Source: Streptomyces sp. CoH27 (GTDB lineage: Bacteria > Actinomycetota > Actinomycetes > Streptomycetales > Streptomycetaceae). From it: a DNA stretch of 38,176 bases. Positions 30,553 through 38,095 of the stretch are shown here, one piece after another; the stretch's first letter is position 1, and the number at the start of each line of letters is the position of its first letter. The notes below the pieces were generated by a model, which did not search any database, was not told the DNA's origin, and was given only the letters and a program-made list of their open reading frames with translations. Where the stretch lies: the NCBI RefSeq assembly GCF_020181035.1, contig NZ_JAIQYY010000035.1, positions 19,517-57,692 on the forward strand. The letters run 5' to 3'. A program made the position numbers and the translations under genes.

Positions 30553-31518
30553 TCAGCGCTCGTTCCCGTCGGCCTCCTCGTCATATTCGCCCTCCGGCTC
30601 CTCTTCCTCGTACTCCTCCTCCTCTTCTTCTTCGTCGGACGCCTCGCCGTCGTCTTCTTCGTCGTACTCCTCCTGGTCCTCGTCCTCCCCTGCCGCTTCC
30701 TCCTCTTCCAGTGCCTCCTCGTGGCTGCGGACCACCTCGCCGTCGCGGATCTCTCCGCGCCAGCCCTCGACTTCCTCGTCGGCGAACGTGACGTAGCGCT
30801 GGAAGTTCTTGAAGTCCAGCCGCAAACGGCGGCCTTGGGCGCGCCACAGGTTGCCGGTCTTCTCGAAGAAGCCCGAGGGGTAGTACTCGACGACGAGCAC
30901 GATGCGCGTCAGGTCGGGCGTGAGTTCGTGGAAGCTGACACAGCCGTGGGTGGTGCCTTTCGCGCCCTCGGAACTCCATACGATGCGCTCGTCTGGCACC
31001 TGCTCCTCAACTGATGCCTTCCAGCCCCGAGTCGACGGACCGACCTTCACCTTCCAGGTGCTGGTGACCTCGTCGTTCTTGGACACACTGCGTACGCCCT
31101 TGGTGAAGCTGCTGAACTCCTCGTACTGGGTCCAGTAGTTGTACGCCGTGCGGATCGGGACACCCACGTCGAGCACTTCGATGATGTTCATGACCTTGGT
31201 GCTGCCGGCCTTGCCGCCGCCCCCTCCGCCGAAGATGCCCTTGACCTTGCCCATCACGTTGTCCTTGAGCCCCTTGGCCTTCTGACCCACGAATGCCTTC
31301 AGCGGGGAGTCGCCCTGGAGCATCCGACCGCCGACGCCGGCGAGTGTTCCCCCGTTCTCGGCCGCGTCGAGAAGGTGGTCGGTGACATCCCCCAACTTGT
31401 CCCCTGCCTTGTCGGCGAGATGTCCCACCTGAGCACCGAGGTAGTTGACGAGTTGTTCGCGCAGCAGGTCCAGACCCGAACTTTCTTCGTGGTCGGTGTC
31501 ACGCACGTTGCCGGCCAT
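30553..31518 (-). CDS. Gas-vesicle-locus SRPBCC protein with acidic tail
   Basis: A 321-residue protein. Residues 1-100 form amphipathic helices with DLLREQLVNYLGAQVGHLAD and end in a Gly tract (GGGGGG). Residues 108-255 are an SRPBCC/START-like domain (IIEVLDVGVPIRTAYNYWTQ, YEEFSSFTKGV, RGWKASVEEQVPDERIVW, LTRIVLVVEYYPSGFFEK). Residues 262-321 are almost all Glu, Asp and Tyr. Proteins of this kind accompany streptomycete gvp clusters and may correspond to GvpY/GvpZ; I am not certain which. The ribosome-binding site GGAGG overlaps the stop of the preceding gene, so the two form a coupled operon running away from gvpO. Confidence 0.82.
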   Translation of the reverse strand: MAGNVRDTDHEESSGLDLLREQLVNYLGAQVGHLADKAGDKLGDVTDHLLDAAENGGTLAGVGGRMLQGDSPLKAFVGQKAKGLKDNVMGKVKGIFGGGGGGKAGSTKVMNIIEVLDVGVPIRTAYNYWTQYEEFSSFTKGVRSVSKNDEVTSTWKVKVGPSTRGWKASVEEQVPDERIVWSSEGAKGTTHGCVSFHELTPDLTRIVLVVEYYPSGFFEKTGNLWRAQGRRLRLDFKNFQRYVTFADEEVEGWRGEIRDGEVVRSHEEALEEEEAAGEDEDQEEYDEEDDGEASDEEEEEEEYEEEEPEGEYDEEADGNER

Positions 31519-31521
31519 GAC

Positions 31522-32334
31522 CTACCTCCGCCGTGCGGTCGTCTTCTTGGCAGAACTCTTCCGTGCCGGGGCCGTCTTTCTGGCCGGGGCCTTCTTCGCC
31601 GAAGTCTTCTTGGCGGTGGGCCTCTTCACAGCGGCCTTCTTGGCGGGAGGCGGAGACTTCTTCGCAGTCTTCTTCGCCGCTGCCTTCCTGGCGGGGGGCC
31701 TGTGTGCTGCGGTCTTCTTCGCCGGGGCCGCCTTCCTTCCAGGAGCAGCCTTCTTGGCGGCCGCCTTACGGGGAGCGGGGGCGTCCGGGCGCTTCCTCGC
31801 CGCGGTTCCCGTCCGCCGACGGTGACGCTGTGGCGGTTCCTCCTCGGCCTCTTCCTCAGCTTCTTCCTCTTCGGGTTCCTCTTCCTCGGGTTCTTCCTCC
31901 AGTTCGTCCTCCGGCTCTTCTTCCTCCGGTTCCTCCTCCCCCTCTTCCTCTTCCTCCTCGTAACGCCCCTCGCCTTCCTCCGGCTCCTCCTCGTACTCCT
32001 CTTCTTCCTCTTCGTCCTTTTCCTGGCCTATGCGTTGCGTCCGCTCGCGGAGCGAGTCGGCGAGGTCGGTGAGGCGCCGATCGGCAGCGGCTGCCAGGGC
32101 TTGGCGGCCGGCGCCCAGCAGCTCGCCGCGCACCTGCTCGTTCAACTCGGCAATCCCCGGAACATCACCGATCTTGCGGAGTCCGGTCGTCAGCAGCTGC
32201 TGAGGGTCGAGACCAAAGCGGCGACCGGCAAGGTAAGTTGCCACGGTGAAGGCAAGGCGCGCCTTCTTCGTACGTCCGAGCACATAGCCCCCTGCGACGG
32301 CGGCGGCGAGGCCGACCTTGGTCGTGTTGTCCAT
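31522..32334 (-). CDS. Gas-vesicle-locus protein with acidic and lysine-rich tails
   Basis: A 270-residue protein in three parts. Residues 1-104 are a folded region with a Gly/Ala hydrophobic helix (VGLAAAVAGGYVLGRTKKAR, LAFTVATYLAGRRFGLDPQQ) and a helical pair. Residues 105-167 are almost pure Glu. Residues 170-270 are made of KAAAKK/PAKK-type repeats like histone H1 tails. Genome pipelines have labelled such proteins DNA primase or histone, which the sequence does not support for the first. The ATG at 32334 follows GAAGGGA. It is first in the two-gene operon divergent from gvpO and is likely a gas vesicle accessory protein; DNA or nucleoid binding by the tail is possible. Confidence 0.75.
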   Translation of the reverse strand: MDNTTKVGLAAAVAGGYVLGRTKKARLAFTVATYLAGRRFGLDPQQLLTTGLRKIGDVPGIAELNEQVRGELLGAGRQALAAAADRRLTDLADSLRERTQRIGQEKDEEEEEEYEEEPEEGEGRYEEEEEEGEEEPEEEEPEDELEEEPEEEEPEEEEAEEEAEEEPPQRHRRRTGTAARKRPDAPAPRKAAAKKAAPGRKAAPAKKTAAHRPPARKAAAKKTAKKSPPPAKKAAVKRPTAKKTSAKKAPARKTAPARKSSAKKTTARRR

Positions 32335-32440
32335 GAGCGATTCCCTTCTGAAAGGGCAGGTGAAAACGCCCGCGTCCGGACCAATGCCCTGGTCCCGAAC
32401 CCGCGATGGAGACAGAAGGCGGATCGCACTCACAACCCGC

Positions 32441-32455
32441 TGTGTCACAGACACA
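32441..32455. promoter_or_regulatory. Palindrome TGTGTC-N3-GACACA in the gvp control region
   Basis: TGTGTCACAGACACA is a perfect 6-bp inverted repeat spaced by three bases. It lies mid-way in the 243-bp region between the divergent gvpO operon and the two accessory genes, a fitting place for a shared operator. No known regulator is assigned. Confidence 0.45.
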
Positions 32456-32495
32456 CCCTGCGACCACCGGGCAGGCCACCGCAAAGCAATCCACG

Positions 32496-32535
32496 CTAGG
32501 GCGTTATGTGTCTCTATATGATGCAATTATAGGGT
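32496..32535 (+). promoter_or_regulatory. AT-rich island, likely gvp promoter
   Basis: This 40-bp stretch is strikingly AT-rich for the window (TTATGTGT, CTATATGATGCAATTATAG). It contains an inverted repeat CTATA-N9-TATAG (32514-32532) about 46 bp before the gvpO ATG. A promoter or melting element is likely, but I cannot assign a sigma factor. Confidence 0.45.
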
Positions 32536-32577
32536 TGTGGGTGGAATGTGGCGCCCGCTCCGACCACCGGAGAGACC

Positions 32578-32925
32578 ATGGCCGCACCAGAACCCCGAAG
32601 GCGATCCAGCAGTCGAAGCCGCGGCTCCGACGGGGACAGCACGAGTTCCCGCCGCCGCTCCGGCAAGGGCAACGCCGGCTGGGCCATACGCTCCGCCGTC
32701 GGACAACTTCAGGAGTTGCTCGGACGTGCTCCCGAGTCCGTCTCGGCGGTGAAACCGACCGAAACCGGTTGGGAAGCCGATGTCGAGGTACTCGAATTGG
32801 AACGCGTCCCCGAAACCACCAGCGTGATGGCCACCTATCGAGTGACCCTCGACGAGGAAGGCGATCTGGTGGGATACGAACGGAAGCGTCGCTATACGCG
32901 TGGCCAAATCGACCGGCGGGGCTGA
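32578..32925 (+). CDS. gvpO: Gas vesicle protein GvpO
   Basis: A 115-residue protein with a basic, disordered N-terminus (1-35, many Arg/Ser) and the GvpO domain: AGWAIRSAVGQLQELLGRAP, then VSAVKPTETGWEADVEVLEL and ERVPETTSVMATYRVTLDEE, ending RRYTRGQIDRRG. GvpO is essential for gas vesicle formation in haloarchaea and is the usual first gene of actinomycete gvp clusters. GGAGAG precedes the ATG. gvpA starts 30 bp after its stop. Confidence 0.93.
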   Translation: MAAPEPRRRSSSRSRGSDGDSTSSRRRSGKGNAGWAIRSAVGQLQELLGRAPESVSAVKPTETGWEADVEVLELERVPETTSVMATYRVTLDEEGDLVGYERKRRYTRGQIDRRG

Positions 32926-32955
32926 GACAGCGCAGCTGGTGTGAAGGGAGGCACC

Positions 32956-33438
32956 ATGACAGTGGTGCCGCAGAGTGGAGGCGGTGTCGCCCGCGGTGGC
33001 GGCAGCAGTAGCCTCTACGACGTTCTGGAACTCATTCTCGATCGCGGGCTCGTCATCGACGTGTTCGTCCGCGTGTCGCTGGTGGGAATCGAAATCCTCA
33101 AGATCGACATTCGCATCGTCGTGGCCAGCGTCGACACCTATCTGCGTTTCGCCGAGGCGTGCAACCGCCTTGACCTCGAATCCGGGAGGAAGGCGCCCGC
33201 CCAGTTGACCGACATCGTCGGAGACACGGTCGAGAGCGGAGCCAAAGGCAAGTCCAAGGGGGCCCTCTCCGGCGCGGCGGAAGCGGTCACCGATTCCCTC
33301 AAGGGGATCACCGGCCGTGACGACGCCGAAGAAGCCGAAGAGGAAGAGCCCGAGGAAGAACACGAGGGCAAGGAAAGGGAACCCGTGGAGAGGCGACGGC
33401 GGCCGGTTCGGCGTACCTCCCGACGTGAGCGCGAATGA
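32956..33438 (+). CDS. gvpA: Gas vesicle structural protein GvpA, long form
   Basis: A 160-residue member of the GvpA/J/M family. The core (18-75) has SLYDVLELILDRGLVIDVFV, RVSLVGIEILKIDIRIVVAS and VDTYLRFAEACNRL, i.e. the helix-strand-strand-helix that builds the ribbed shell. Classical GvpA has about 70-75 residues. Here a tail of 85 residues follows, acidic at 113-137 and Arg-rich at 140-160. The ATG follows AAGGGAGG. It would be the main shell subunit, since the other two GvpA-like proteins in the operon are of GvpJ and GvpS type. Confidence 0.93.
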   Translation: MTVVPQSGGGVARGGGSSSLYDVLELILDRGLVIDVFVRVSLVGIEILKIDIRIVVASVDTYLRFAEACNRLDLESGRKAPAQLTDIVGDTVESGAKGKSKGALSGAAEAVTDSLKGITGRDDAEEAEEEEPEEEHEGKEREPVERRRRPVRRTSRRERE

Positions 33439-33465
33439 GGCTCGCCGCGCGAGAAGGAATGAGCC

Positions 33466-34179
33466 ATGGCCGTATACATCTACTCCATCACCGGCAAGCA
33501 GCATCGGCTCCGCCTCGACGGTCTCAACGGCGTCGGTGAACCTCCGGCGGATTTGCGGACAGTGACGGCCGGGCCGCTGTGTGCTGTGGTCAGCGACGCG
33601 CCAGAGGATCTTCGCCCCAAGCGCCGCGACGTCATCGCGCACCAGGAGGTACAGGAGCGCCTCATGGCCGACGGCACCGTGCTCCCCATGCGGTTCGGCC
33701 TCATCGCCGAGAACGACGAGGCCGTCCTGGGGGCCCTGGAGCAGAATGCCGCGGACTACACGGCCCGGCTTCAGGAACTGGAGGGGTGCAGCGAATACCA
33801 CCTCAAAGCGTCGCAGGACGAGGACGCGCTGCTGCGGCAGATCCTGCGGGAGTCGGACGTGGCACGAGCGCTCAATGACGAGATCCGCGGCGGCACCGCC
33901 GCCCCCGACGCGTCGCTGCGACTCGGTGAGCTGGTCACCCACGAGGTACAGGCGCGGCAGGAGGCGCTGGCGGCTGGTGTGGTCGAAGCACTGCGCCCCT
34001 TCGCCCGGACGCTTGAATCAACCCAGCCGACGGGTTCGGATTTTCTCAACGTGTCGTTCCTGGTGACCGATGACCGGGAAGAGGCGTTCCTCGCCACGGA
34101 GTTGAGCGTCGCCCATCAGATGGGCGACGACGTCGACTTCCGGCTCAACGGCCCCCTGCCCCCCTACAGCTTCGTCTGA
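33466..34179 (+). CDS. gvpF: Gas vesicle protein GvpF
   Basis: A 237-residue GvpF/GvpL-family protein. Landmarks are YIYSITG at the start, CAVVSDAPEDLRPKRRDVIA, VLPMRFGLI (the family hallmark of strand and Pro-Met/Leu-Arg), a helical domain and the end NGPLPPYSFV. GvpF sits on the gas-facing or nucleation side of the growing vesicle and acts as chaperone for GvpA. GAAGGAA precedes the ATG. gvpG follows after 10 bp. Confidence 0.94.
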   Translation: MAVYIYSITGKQHRLRLDGLNGVGEPPADLRTVTAGPLCAVVSDAPEDLRPKRRDVIAHQEVQERLMADGTVLPMRFGLIAENDEAVLGALEQNAADYTARLQELEGCSEYHLKASQDEDALLRQILRESDVARALNDEIRGGTAAPDASLRLGELVTHEVQARQEALAAGVVEALRPFARTLESTQPTGSDFLNVSFLVTDDREEAFLATELSVAHQMGDDVDFRLNGPLPPYSFV

Positions 34180-34189
34180 AGGAGTTCTC

Positions 34190-34441
34190 ATGGGCTTGTT
34201 CACCCAGATCGTCACCTTCCCCCTGGCCCCCCTGCGCGGCGTCGTATGGGTCGCGGAGCGGGTCCGGGAGGAAGCCGAGAGCCAGTACTACGACCCCGCA
34301 CCGGTGCACCGCGAACTCGCCGAACTCGAAAGTCTCCTCGTCGCGGGGGACATCGATGAGGAGACGTTCGACCGGCGCGAGGACGAACTGCTCGACCGGC
34401 TGGAGGAGATCCGCGCCTACCGGGAGGGCTCACGCGCCTGA
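34190..34441 (+). CDS. gvpG: Gas vesicle protein GvpG
   Basis: An 83-residue protein matching GvpG: an N-terminal hydrophobic segment (LFTQIVTFPLAPLRGVVWVA) followed by a charged helix with LESLLVAGDIDEETFDRRED. It is a minor accessory protein needed in assembly. AAGGAG lies ideally before the ATG. Spacing to both neighbours is short, so it belongs to the operon. Confidence 0.93.
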   Translation: MGLFTQIVTFPLAPLRGVVWVAERVREEAESQYYDPAPVHRELAELESLLVAGDIDEETFDRREDELLDRLEEIRAYREGSRA

Positions 34442-34471
34442 TCGGGCACGAGGGAATACGAGGCCGCAACC

Positions 34472-34879
34472 GTGACTGAACCCCTGGCCAACAGGCTTGG
34501 TTCCTACCCGTCCCGAGCGGCGCCGCCCTACGGGCAGGGTTCCTCCGCCAATCTCGCCGACATCCTTGAACGGGTGCTCGACAAGGGCATCGTCATCGCG
34601 GGCGACATACAGATCAACCTTCTCGACATCGAGCTGTTGACCATAAAACTGCGCCTCCTGGTCGCCTCCGTCGACAAGGCGAAGGAAATGGGCATCGACT
34701 GGTGGGAGCACGATCCCGCGCTCTCCTCCCGGGCCAGCGGTGAACGGTCACTGGTCGAGGAGAACCGCCGGTTGCGGGCCGAGATCGATGCTCTCCGTCA
34801 GGGCGAAGCCCTCCCCATGGAGGAGGAAGCGCCCCGGGTCACGGGCGGCCGTCGCCAGGGGCGTGCTCGCGATGAGTGA
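34472..34879 (+). CDS. gvpJ: Gas vesicle protein GvpJ
   Basis: A 135-residue GvpA-like protein with the core at 27-75: NLADILERVLDKGIVIAGDI, QINLLDIELLTIKLRLLVAS, then DKAKEMGIDWWE. The WW after the final helix and the coiled C-terminal extension (VEENRRLRAEIDAL) are typical of the GvpJ type, which forms vesicle tips. The start is GTG. Its stop overlaps the gvpL start (ATGAGTGA). Confidence 0.9.
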   Translation: MTEPLANRLGSYPSRAAPPYGQGSSANLADILERVLDKGIVIAGDIQINLLDIELLTIKLRLLVASVDKAKEMGIDWWEHDPALSSRASGERSLVEENRRLRAEIDALRQGEALPMEEEAPRVTGGRRQGRARDE

Positions 34880-35708
34880 CGTGCTGACCTACGCGTATGC
34901 GGTGGTACGCGTCGCCGAGGGATTGCAGGAGGCGGCCGCTCCGCTGCGGGGCGTCGCCGGCGCCCCGGTCGGCCTCGTCACCGACACCGGCGACGATCAG
35001 ATGGGGCTTGTGGTAAGTCATGTGCCGGCGCAGGACTTCAGGGAGGACGCCCTCAAGCGGCATCTCGAGGATCTGGAATGGCTGGAGGCGGTGGCCCGAG
35101 CCCACCACGGCGTCATCGAGGCCCTGGCCGAGTGCACCACCGTCCTTCCCCTGCGCCTGGCGACCGTCTACCTCGACGACCAGCGGGCCCGGGAGGTCCT
35201 GGAAGCCGGGTGGACCGTGTTCGCCGAGCGCCTGGCGCGGCTCTCCGAACATGTCGAATGGGGGGTCAAGATCTATGTCGAGCCGTCCGCGGTCCCCGCG
35301 GCCCCGGCCGTTCCGGCTGCAGACCTGACGCCCGGGCGCGCCTATCTGCGGAACCGCCGGCAGCAGCAAAGTGTGCGCGACACCGTCTACCAGGCCGCGC
35401 AGAAGGCCGCCGAGCGGGTGGAGGCCGCTGGCCGCAAGCACGCCTCCGACCGGGTCCGGCACCGCGTACAACAGGGTTTTCTCGCCGAAGTGGCCGGCAG
35501 CGCTGCCGGTGCCGGTGCCGGCGAGAACGTGGTCAACGACGCCTACCTCGTGCCCCTGAAGCGTTGCGACGACTTCCTGGCCGACGTGACGCGCGCCGCT
35601 GAGGGGCTGGACGGGGTACGGATCGAGGCCACCGGCCCCTGGGCTCCGTACTCCTTCGCCATGCCACCCGGCGAAGCAGGCGGCGCTGCGGATGGAGCGC
35701 CCCCGTGA
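34872..35708 (+). CDS. gvpL: Gas vesicle protein GvpL
   Basis: A 278-residue GvpL/F-family protein: YAYAVVRVAEGL at the start, VLPLRLATVY as the family hallmark, an elongated helical middle with NRRQQQSVRDTVYQAAQKAA, and the end TGPWAPYSFA. It is the second GvpF/L protein of the operon and differs from GvpF by an insertion of about 40 residues. It overlaps gvpJ and gvpS at its two ends, so the three are translationally coupled. Confidence 0.93.
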   Translation: MSDVLTYAYAVVRVAEGLQEAAAPLRGVAGAPVGLVTDTGDDQMGLVVSHVPAQDFREDALKRHLEDLEWLEAVARAHHGVIEALAECTTVLPLRLATVYLDDQRAREVLEAGWTVFAERLARLSEHVEWGVKIYVEPSAVPAAPAVPAADLTPGRAYLRNRRQQQSVRDTVYQAAQKAAERVEAAGRKHASDRVRHRVQQGFLAEVAGSAAGAGAGENVVNDAYLVPLKRCDDFLADVTRAAEGLDGVRIEATGPWAPYSFAMPPGEAGGAADGAPP

Positions 35709-35947
35709 GCACGCCTGGCCCGCCACCCGAAGCGGAGCGCCTGCCCCAGCGGCAGGTCGCTCTCATCGACCTGCTGGACCGGCTGCTGACCGGTGGGGTC
35801 GTCCTCACCGGTGACGTCGTGTTGTCCATCGCGGACATCGATCTGGTACGCGTCTCACTGCGTGCCCTGATCGTTTCCGTCAGCGAGCAGAACCCCTCCC
35901 CATGGACGAGCACCAGCCCGCTGCGAGGCGGCGACCATGACAGCTGA
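35705..35947 (+). CDS. gvpS: Gas vesicle protein GvpS (short GvpA-like)
   Basis: An 80-residue GvpA-fold protein: QVALIDLLDRLLTGGVVLTG and DVVLSIADIDLVRVSLRALI, then a brief polar tail. The core is complete but has no long extension. The GTG start overlaps the gvpL stop in GTGA, and its end overlaps gvpK by 11 bases. It is the third GvpA-family protein of the cluster, found mainly in actinomycete and Gram-positive loci. Confidence 0.9.
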   Translation: MSTPGPPPEAERLPQRQVALIDLLDRLLTGGVVLTGDVVLSIADIDLVRVSLRALIVSVSEQNPSPWTSTSPLRGGDHDS

Positions 35948-36347
35948 GGGTGAGAGCCGGCCGCCGTGCCGCGCCGACGAAGTCGCGGAGGCCGCCGCCC
36001 GTGCCTTCCGGCTGCTGCCCGCCGCCCCACGCGACCTGGACCCGCTGGCCGGAAAGGGCCCACGTTTCCCGGCTCGGCGGATCAGCTCCGACCGCGACAC
36101 CGTCGAACGGGACCTCCTCAGGCTCGTCCTCACCCTTGTGGAACTGCTGCGCCAACTCATGGAACGACAGGCCCTGCATCGCGTCGACCAAGGAGACCTC
36201 ACCGACGAGCAGGAAGAACGCCTGGGCGCGACACTCATGCTCCTCCACGACCGCATGAGCGACTTGTGCACCCAGTACGGACTGACCATGGAGGACCTCA
36301 ACCTGGACCTCGGGCCGCTGGGCACGTTGCTTCCGCCCTCCGACTGA
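35937..36347 (+). CDS. gvpK: Gas vesicle protein GvpK
   Basis: A 136-residue GvpK: RISSDRDTVERDLLRLVLTL, then VELLRQLMERQALHRVDQGD and the C-terminal block MLLHDRMSDLC..YGLTMEDLNLDLGPLG. It is needed for vesicle assembly in other systems. It is last in the operon. A decayed second copy of its 3' end is at 26329-26442. No gvpN or gvpC is present, as is usual for streptomycete clusters. Confidence 0.94.
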   Translation: MTAEGESRPPCRADEVAEAAARAFRLLPAAPRDLDPLAGKGPRFPARRISSDRDTVERDLLRLVLTLVELLRQLMERQALHRVDQGDLTDEQEERLGATLMLLHDRMSDLCTQYGLTMEDLNLDLGPLGTLLPPSD

Positions 36348-36368
36348 ACTCCCGGCCGTATGCGGCAA

Positions 36369-36387
36369 CACCGCTGTCCACGCGGTG
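36369..36387 (+). terminator. Weak hairpin after gvpK
   Basis: CACCGC (36369-36374) pairs with GCGGTG (36382-36387) across a seven-base loop, 22 bp after the gvpK stop. It is the only hairpin I see in the 187 bp between gvpK and the convergent DUF6131 gene. Confidence 0.35.
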
Positions 36388-36534
36388 GATCGAGGGTGTC
36401 GAGGACGTGCCACAGCTCACTCGGTGCCCGCCGAGGGGCCGAAACGAGACAGCGCCTGAGCCGACCGGGGTCGAGTCGGGCGCTGTACGACAGGTCAGAG
36501 GCGTACCCACGGCTACCCGCACCGTGTGGGTCGG

Positions 36535-36690
36535 TCACCAGTAGTGGCGTCGACCGGCGACGGCGTGTCCCATCGAGCCGAGGATCCACAGGACGGCGCC
36601 GACGACCAGCAGGATGATCCCGATGGTCCACAAGATGGATATCCCGGTGAGGAAGCCGACGACGAGCAGAATGATGCCTAGGACGATCAT
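36535..36690 (-). CDS. DUF6131 small membrane protein, copy 2
   Basis: A 51-residue protein that differs from copy 1 (13348) at only a handful of positions (for example MIVLGIILLVVGFLTGISIL against MIILGVILLVVGFLTGLSIL) and keeps the GRRHYW end. Upstream sequence including the GGGAGAGATC site is also alike. It is again last in a leftward AmaP-type set. Confidence 0.86.
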   Translation of the reverse strand: MIVLGIILLVVGFLTGISILWTIGIILLVVGAVLWILGSMGHAVAGRRHYW

Positions 36691-36778
36691 GATCTCTCCC
36701 TTGGGGAGTGGTGTCGGTACCCCTGTGAACTGCGAGAGAGCGCAAGGGCGGTGGACACGGGGATGGTCGGTCTCCTCC

Positions 36779-37384
36779 TTACTCCGCGCGGTGCGGTTTG
36801 TGGCCTGCGACCTGCAGGCGGACCTCGGTGGGCATGCCAGGGATGCCGGTGGACCGACGGGCGGTTCGGAGCGGGCCCTCGGACAGGACATCGAGGACGG
36901 TGCCGGGGGACGCCTGAGGGGTGAGAGTGAGTGCGACGCGGGTGCGGGGGTGGGCAGGGCGGCCGGTGATGCGTACGGCCGCGTGCTCGACCGCCGGCAG
37001 GGCGCCGGCTTCGGTCGCGATCGCGTCGCTGAGCGCGCTGTCGCGCAGCTCGACGCCCTCCTGCGGGGGTGTGCCGCCGACGGGCAGTGCTCCGGGGTGG
37101 CGTCGGCGAAGTTGGGCGAGCAGCCACCACAGGGCGAGCAGGGCGGTGAGGACGAGGGCGGCGATGACCGCGGGCCACCACCAGCCCTGGCTGCTCCAGC
37201 GGGCCCGGTCGGCGGAGCCGAGCAGGACGTCGTCCGGGGTGGTCAGGGGCCAGCCGGTGGGCGGGACCAGATCGTGTCGCCGGTAGATGTCGAGCCCGGC
37301 GAAAAGGATCAGCAGACCGCCGCCGAGCAGTACCAGTCCGGCGAGGGCCAGAAGACTGCGGTTGAGTACGGGTCGCGGCGTCAT
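36779..37384 (-). CDS. amaP: AmaP-like alkaline-shock membrane anchor, copy 2
   Basis: A 201-residue paralogue of the protein at 13589. The first 90 residues, covering both membrane helices and the GWPLTTP.DVLLGSADRARW loop, are nearly the same. The cytosolic domain differs more (EAGALPAVEHAAVRITGRPA against EAGALPGVGHAAVLITGRPG). It has one Trp fewer in the WWWW run. CGGAG precedes the ATG. It may anchor Asp23 proteins or form mixed complexes with copy 1. Confidence 0.82.
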   Translation of the reverse strand: MTPRPVLNRSLLALAGLVLLGGGLLILFAGLDIYRRHDLVPPTGWPLTTPDDVLLGSADRARWSSQGWWWPAVIAALVLTALLALWWLLAQLRRRHPGALPVGGTPPQEGVELRDSALSDAIATEAGALPAVEHAAVRITGRPAHPRTRVALTLTPQASPGTVLDVLSEGPLRTARRSTGIPGMPTEVRLQVAGHKPHRAE

Positions 37385-37414
37385 GGTGCGTGCTCCGGTC
37401 CAGGGGGTTCTCGC

Positions 37415-38095
37415 TCAGTGGGTGCGTTGCCGCACTCGTACGACGATGTGGGGAGGGCGGACGAGGGCGAGCTGGTCGCGCTCGTGGTCAAGGGCGGCGG
37501 TGAGGTCGTCCTTCACCTGGTGGGGGTCGCGGAAACGGACGTCCGCGCGGGCTTTGACGCGGTGGCGGCGCACCCGGACGCGGGCCTTACTGACCCCGGG
37601 TACCCGCATGGCGGCGTCGCGCAGCACATCGGCGGCGCCGTCTCGGTCCAGGCAGGCCCGCAGCCCGGGCGCGGGGGAGCGCAGGGGCAGCCAGTGGCGT
37701 AGGCCGGGAGTGAGTGCCAGCACGAGCAGCCAGATGCCGACGGCGGCGGCCACGGAGCCTCCCGTGAGCATCCAGATGTCGTCCACGGGACGAGTGGCCA
37801 GTTCGTCGGCCAGGTGCCGGCGCCATGCTGCCGCAGGGCGTCCCGCCCGTACGGCGACGACGTCGATCAGCGCCGCGCCCGCCGCCACGAGAACCACCGA
37901 GGCGACCAGTGCGGCCGGAATGCGGCGCGCGGACCACGGTCGGTGCGCCCGGTGCCCTCTGTCGTCATCACCGGCCTTGAGCTTCGAGCTGGACACGCTG
38001 CGTTCGGTTGGATCGGGCTCCTTCGTCAGCGGCACTGTGGCACGGTGCGCGGACGGCGCGGAGCCGGGGTCGGGAGGACCGGAATCGGGTGTCAT
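37415..38095 (-). CDS. DUF6286 Asp23-locus membrane protein, copy 2
   Basis: A 226-residue paralogue of the protein at 14226, with the same charged N-terminus, two membrane helices (including AAGAALIDVVAVRAGRPAAA) and C-terminal domain (VRRHRVKARADVRFRDPHQV). The ATG at 38095 is the first good start, preceded by GAAGGTAACG. Next to the window edge it cannot be seen whether Asp23-like genes lie upstream, as they do for copy 1. Confidence 0.78.
   Translation of the reverse strand: MTPDSGPPDPGSAPSAHRATVPLTKEPDPTERSVSSSKLKAGDDDRGHRAHRPWSARRIPAALVASVVLVAAGAALIDVVAVRAGRPAAAWRRHLADELATRPVDDIWMLTGGSVAAAVGIWLLVLALTPGLRHWLPLRSPAPGLRACLDRDGAADVLRDAAMRVPGVSKARVRVRRHRVKARADVRFRDPHQVKDDLTAALDHERDQLALVRPPHIVVRVRQRTH

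Noticed and set aside
31522..32334. Label of DNA primase or true histone for the lysine-rich protein
   Set aside because: There is no primase motif, and the histone-like part is only a low-complexity tail; gvp context explains the gene better.
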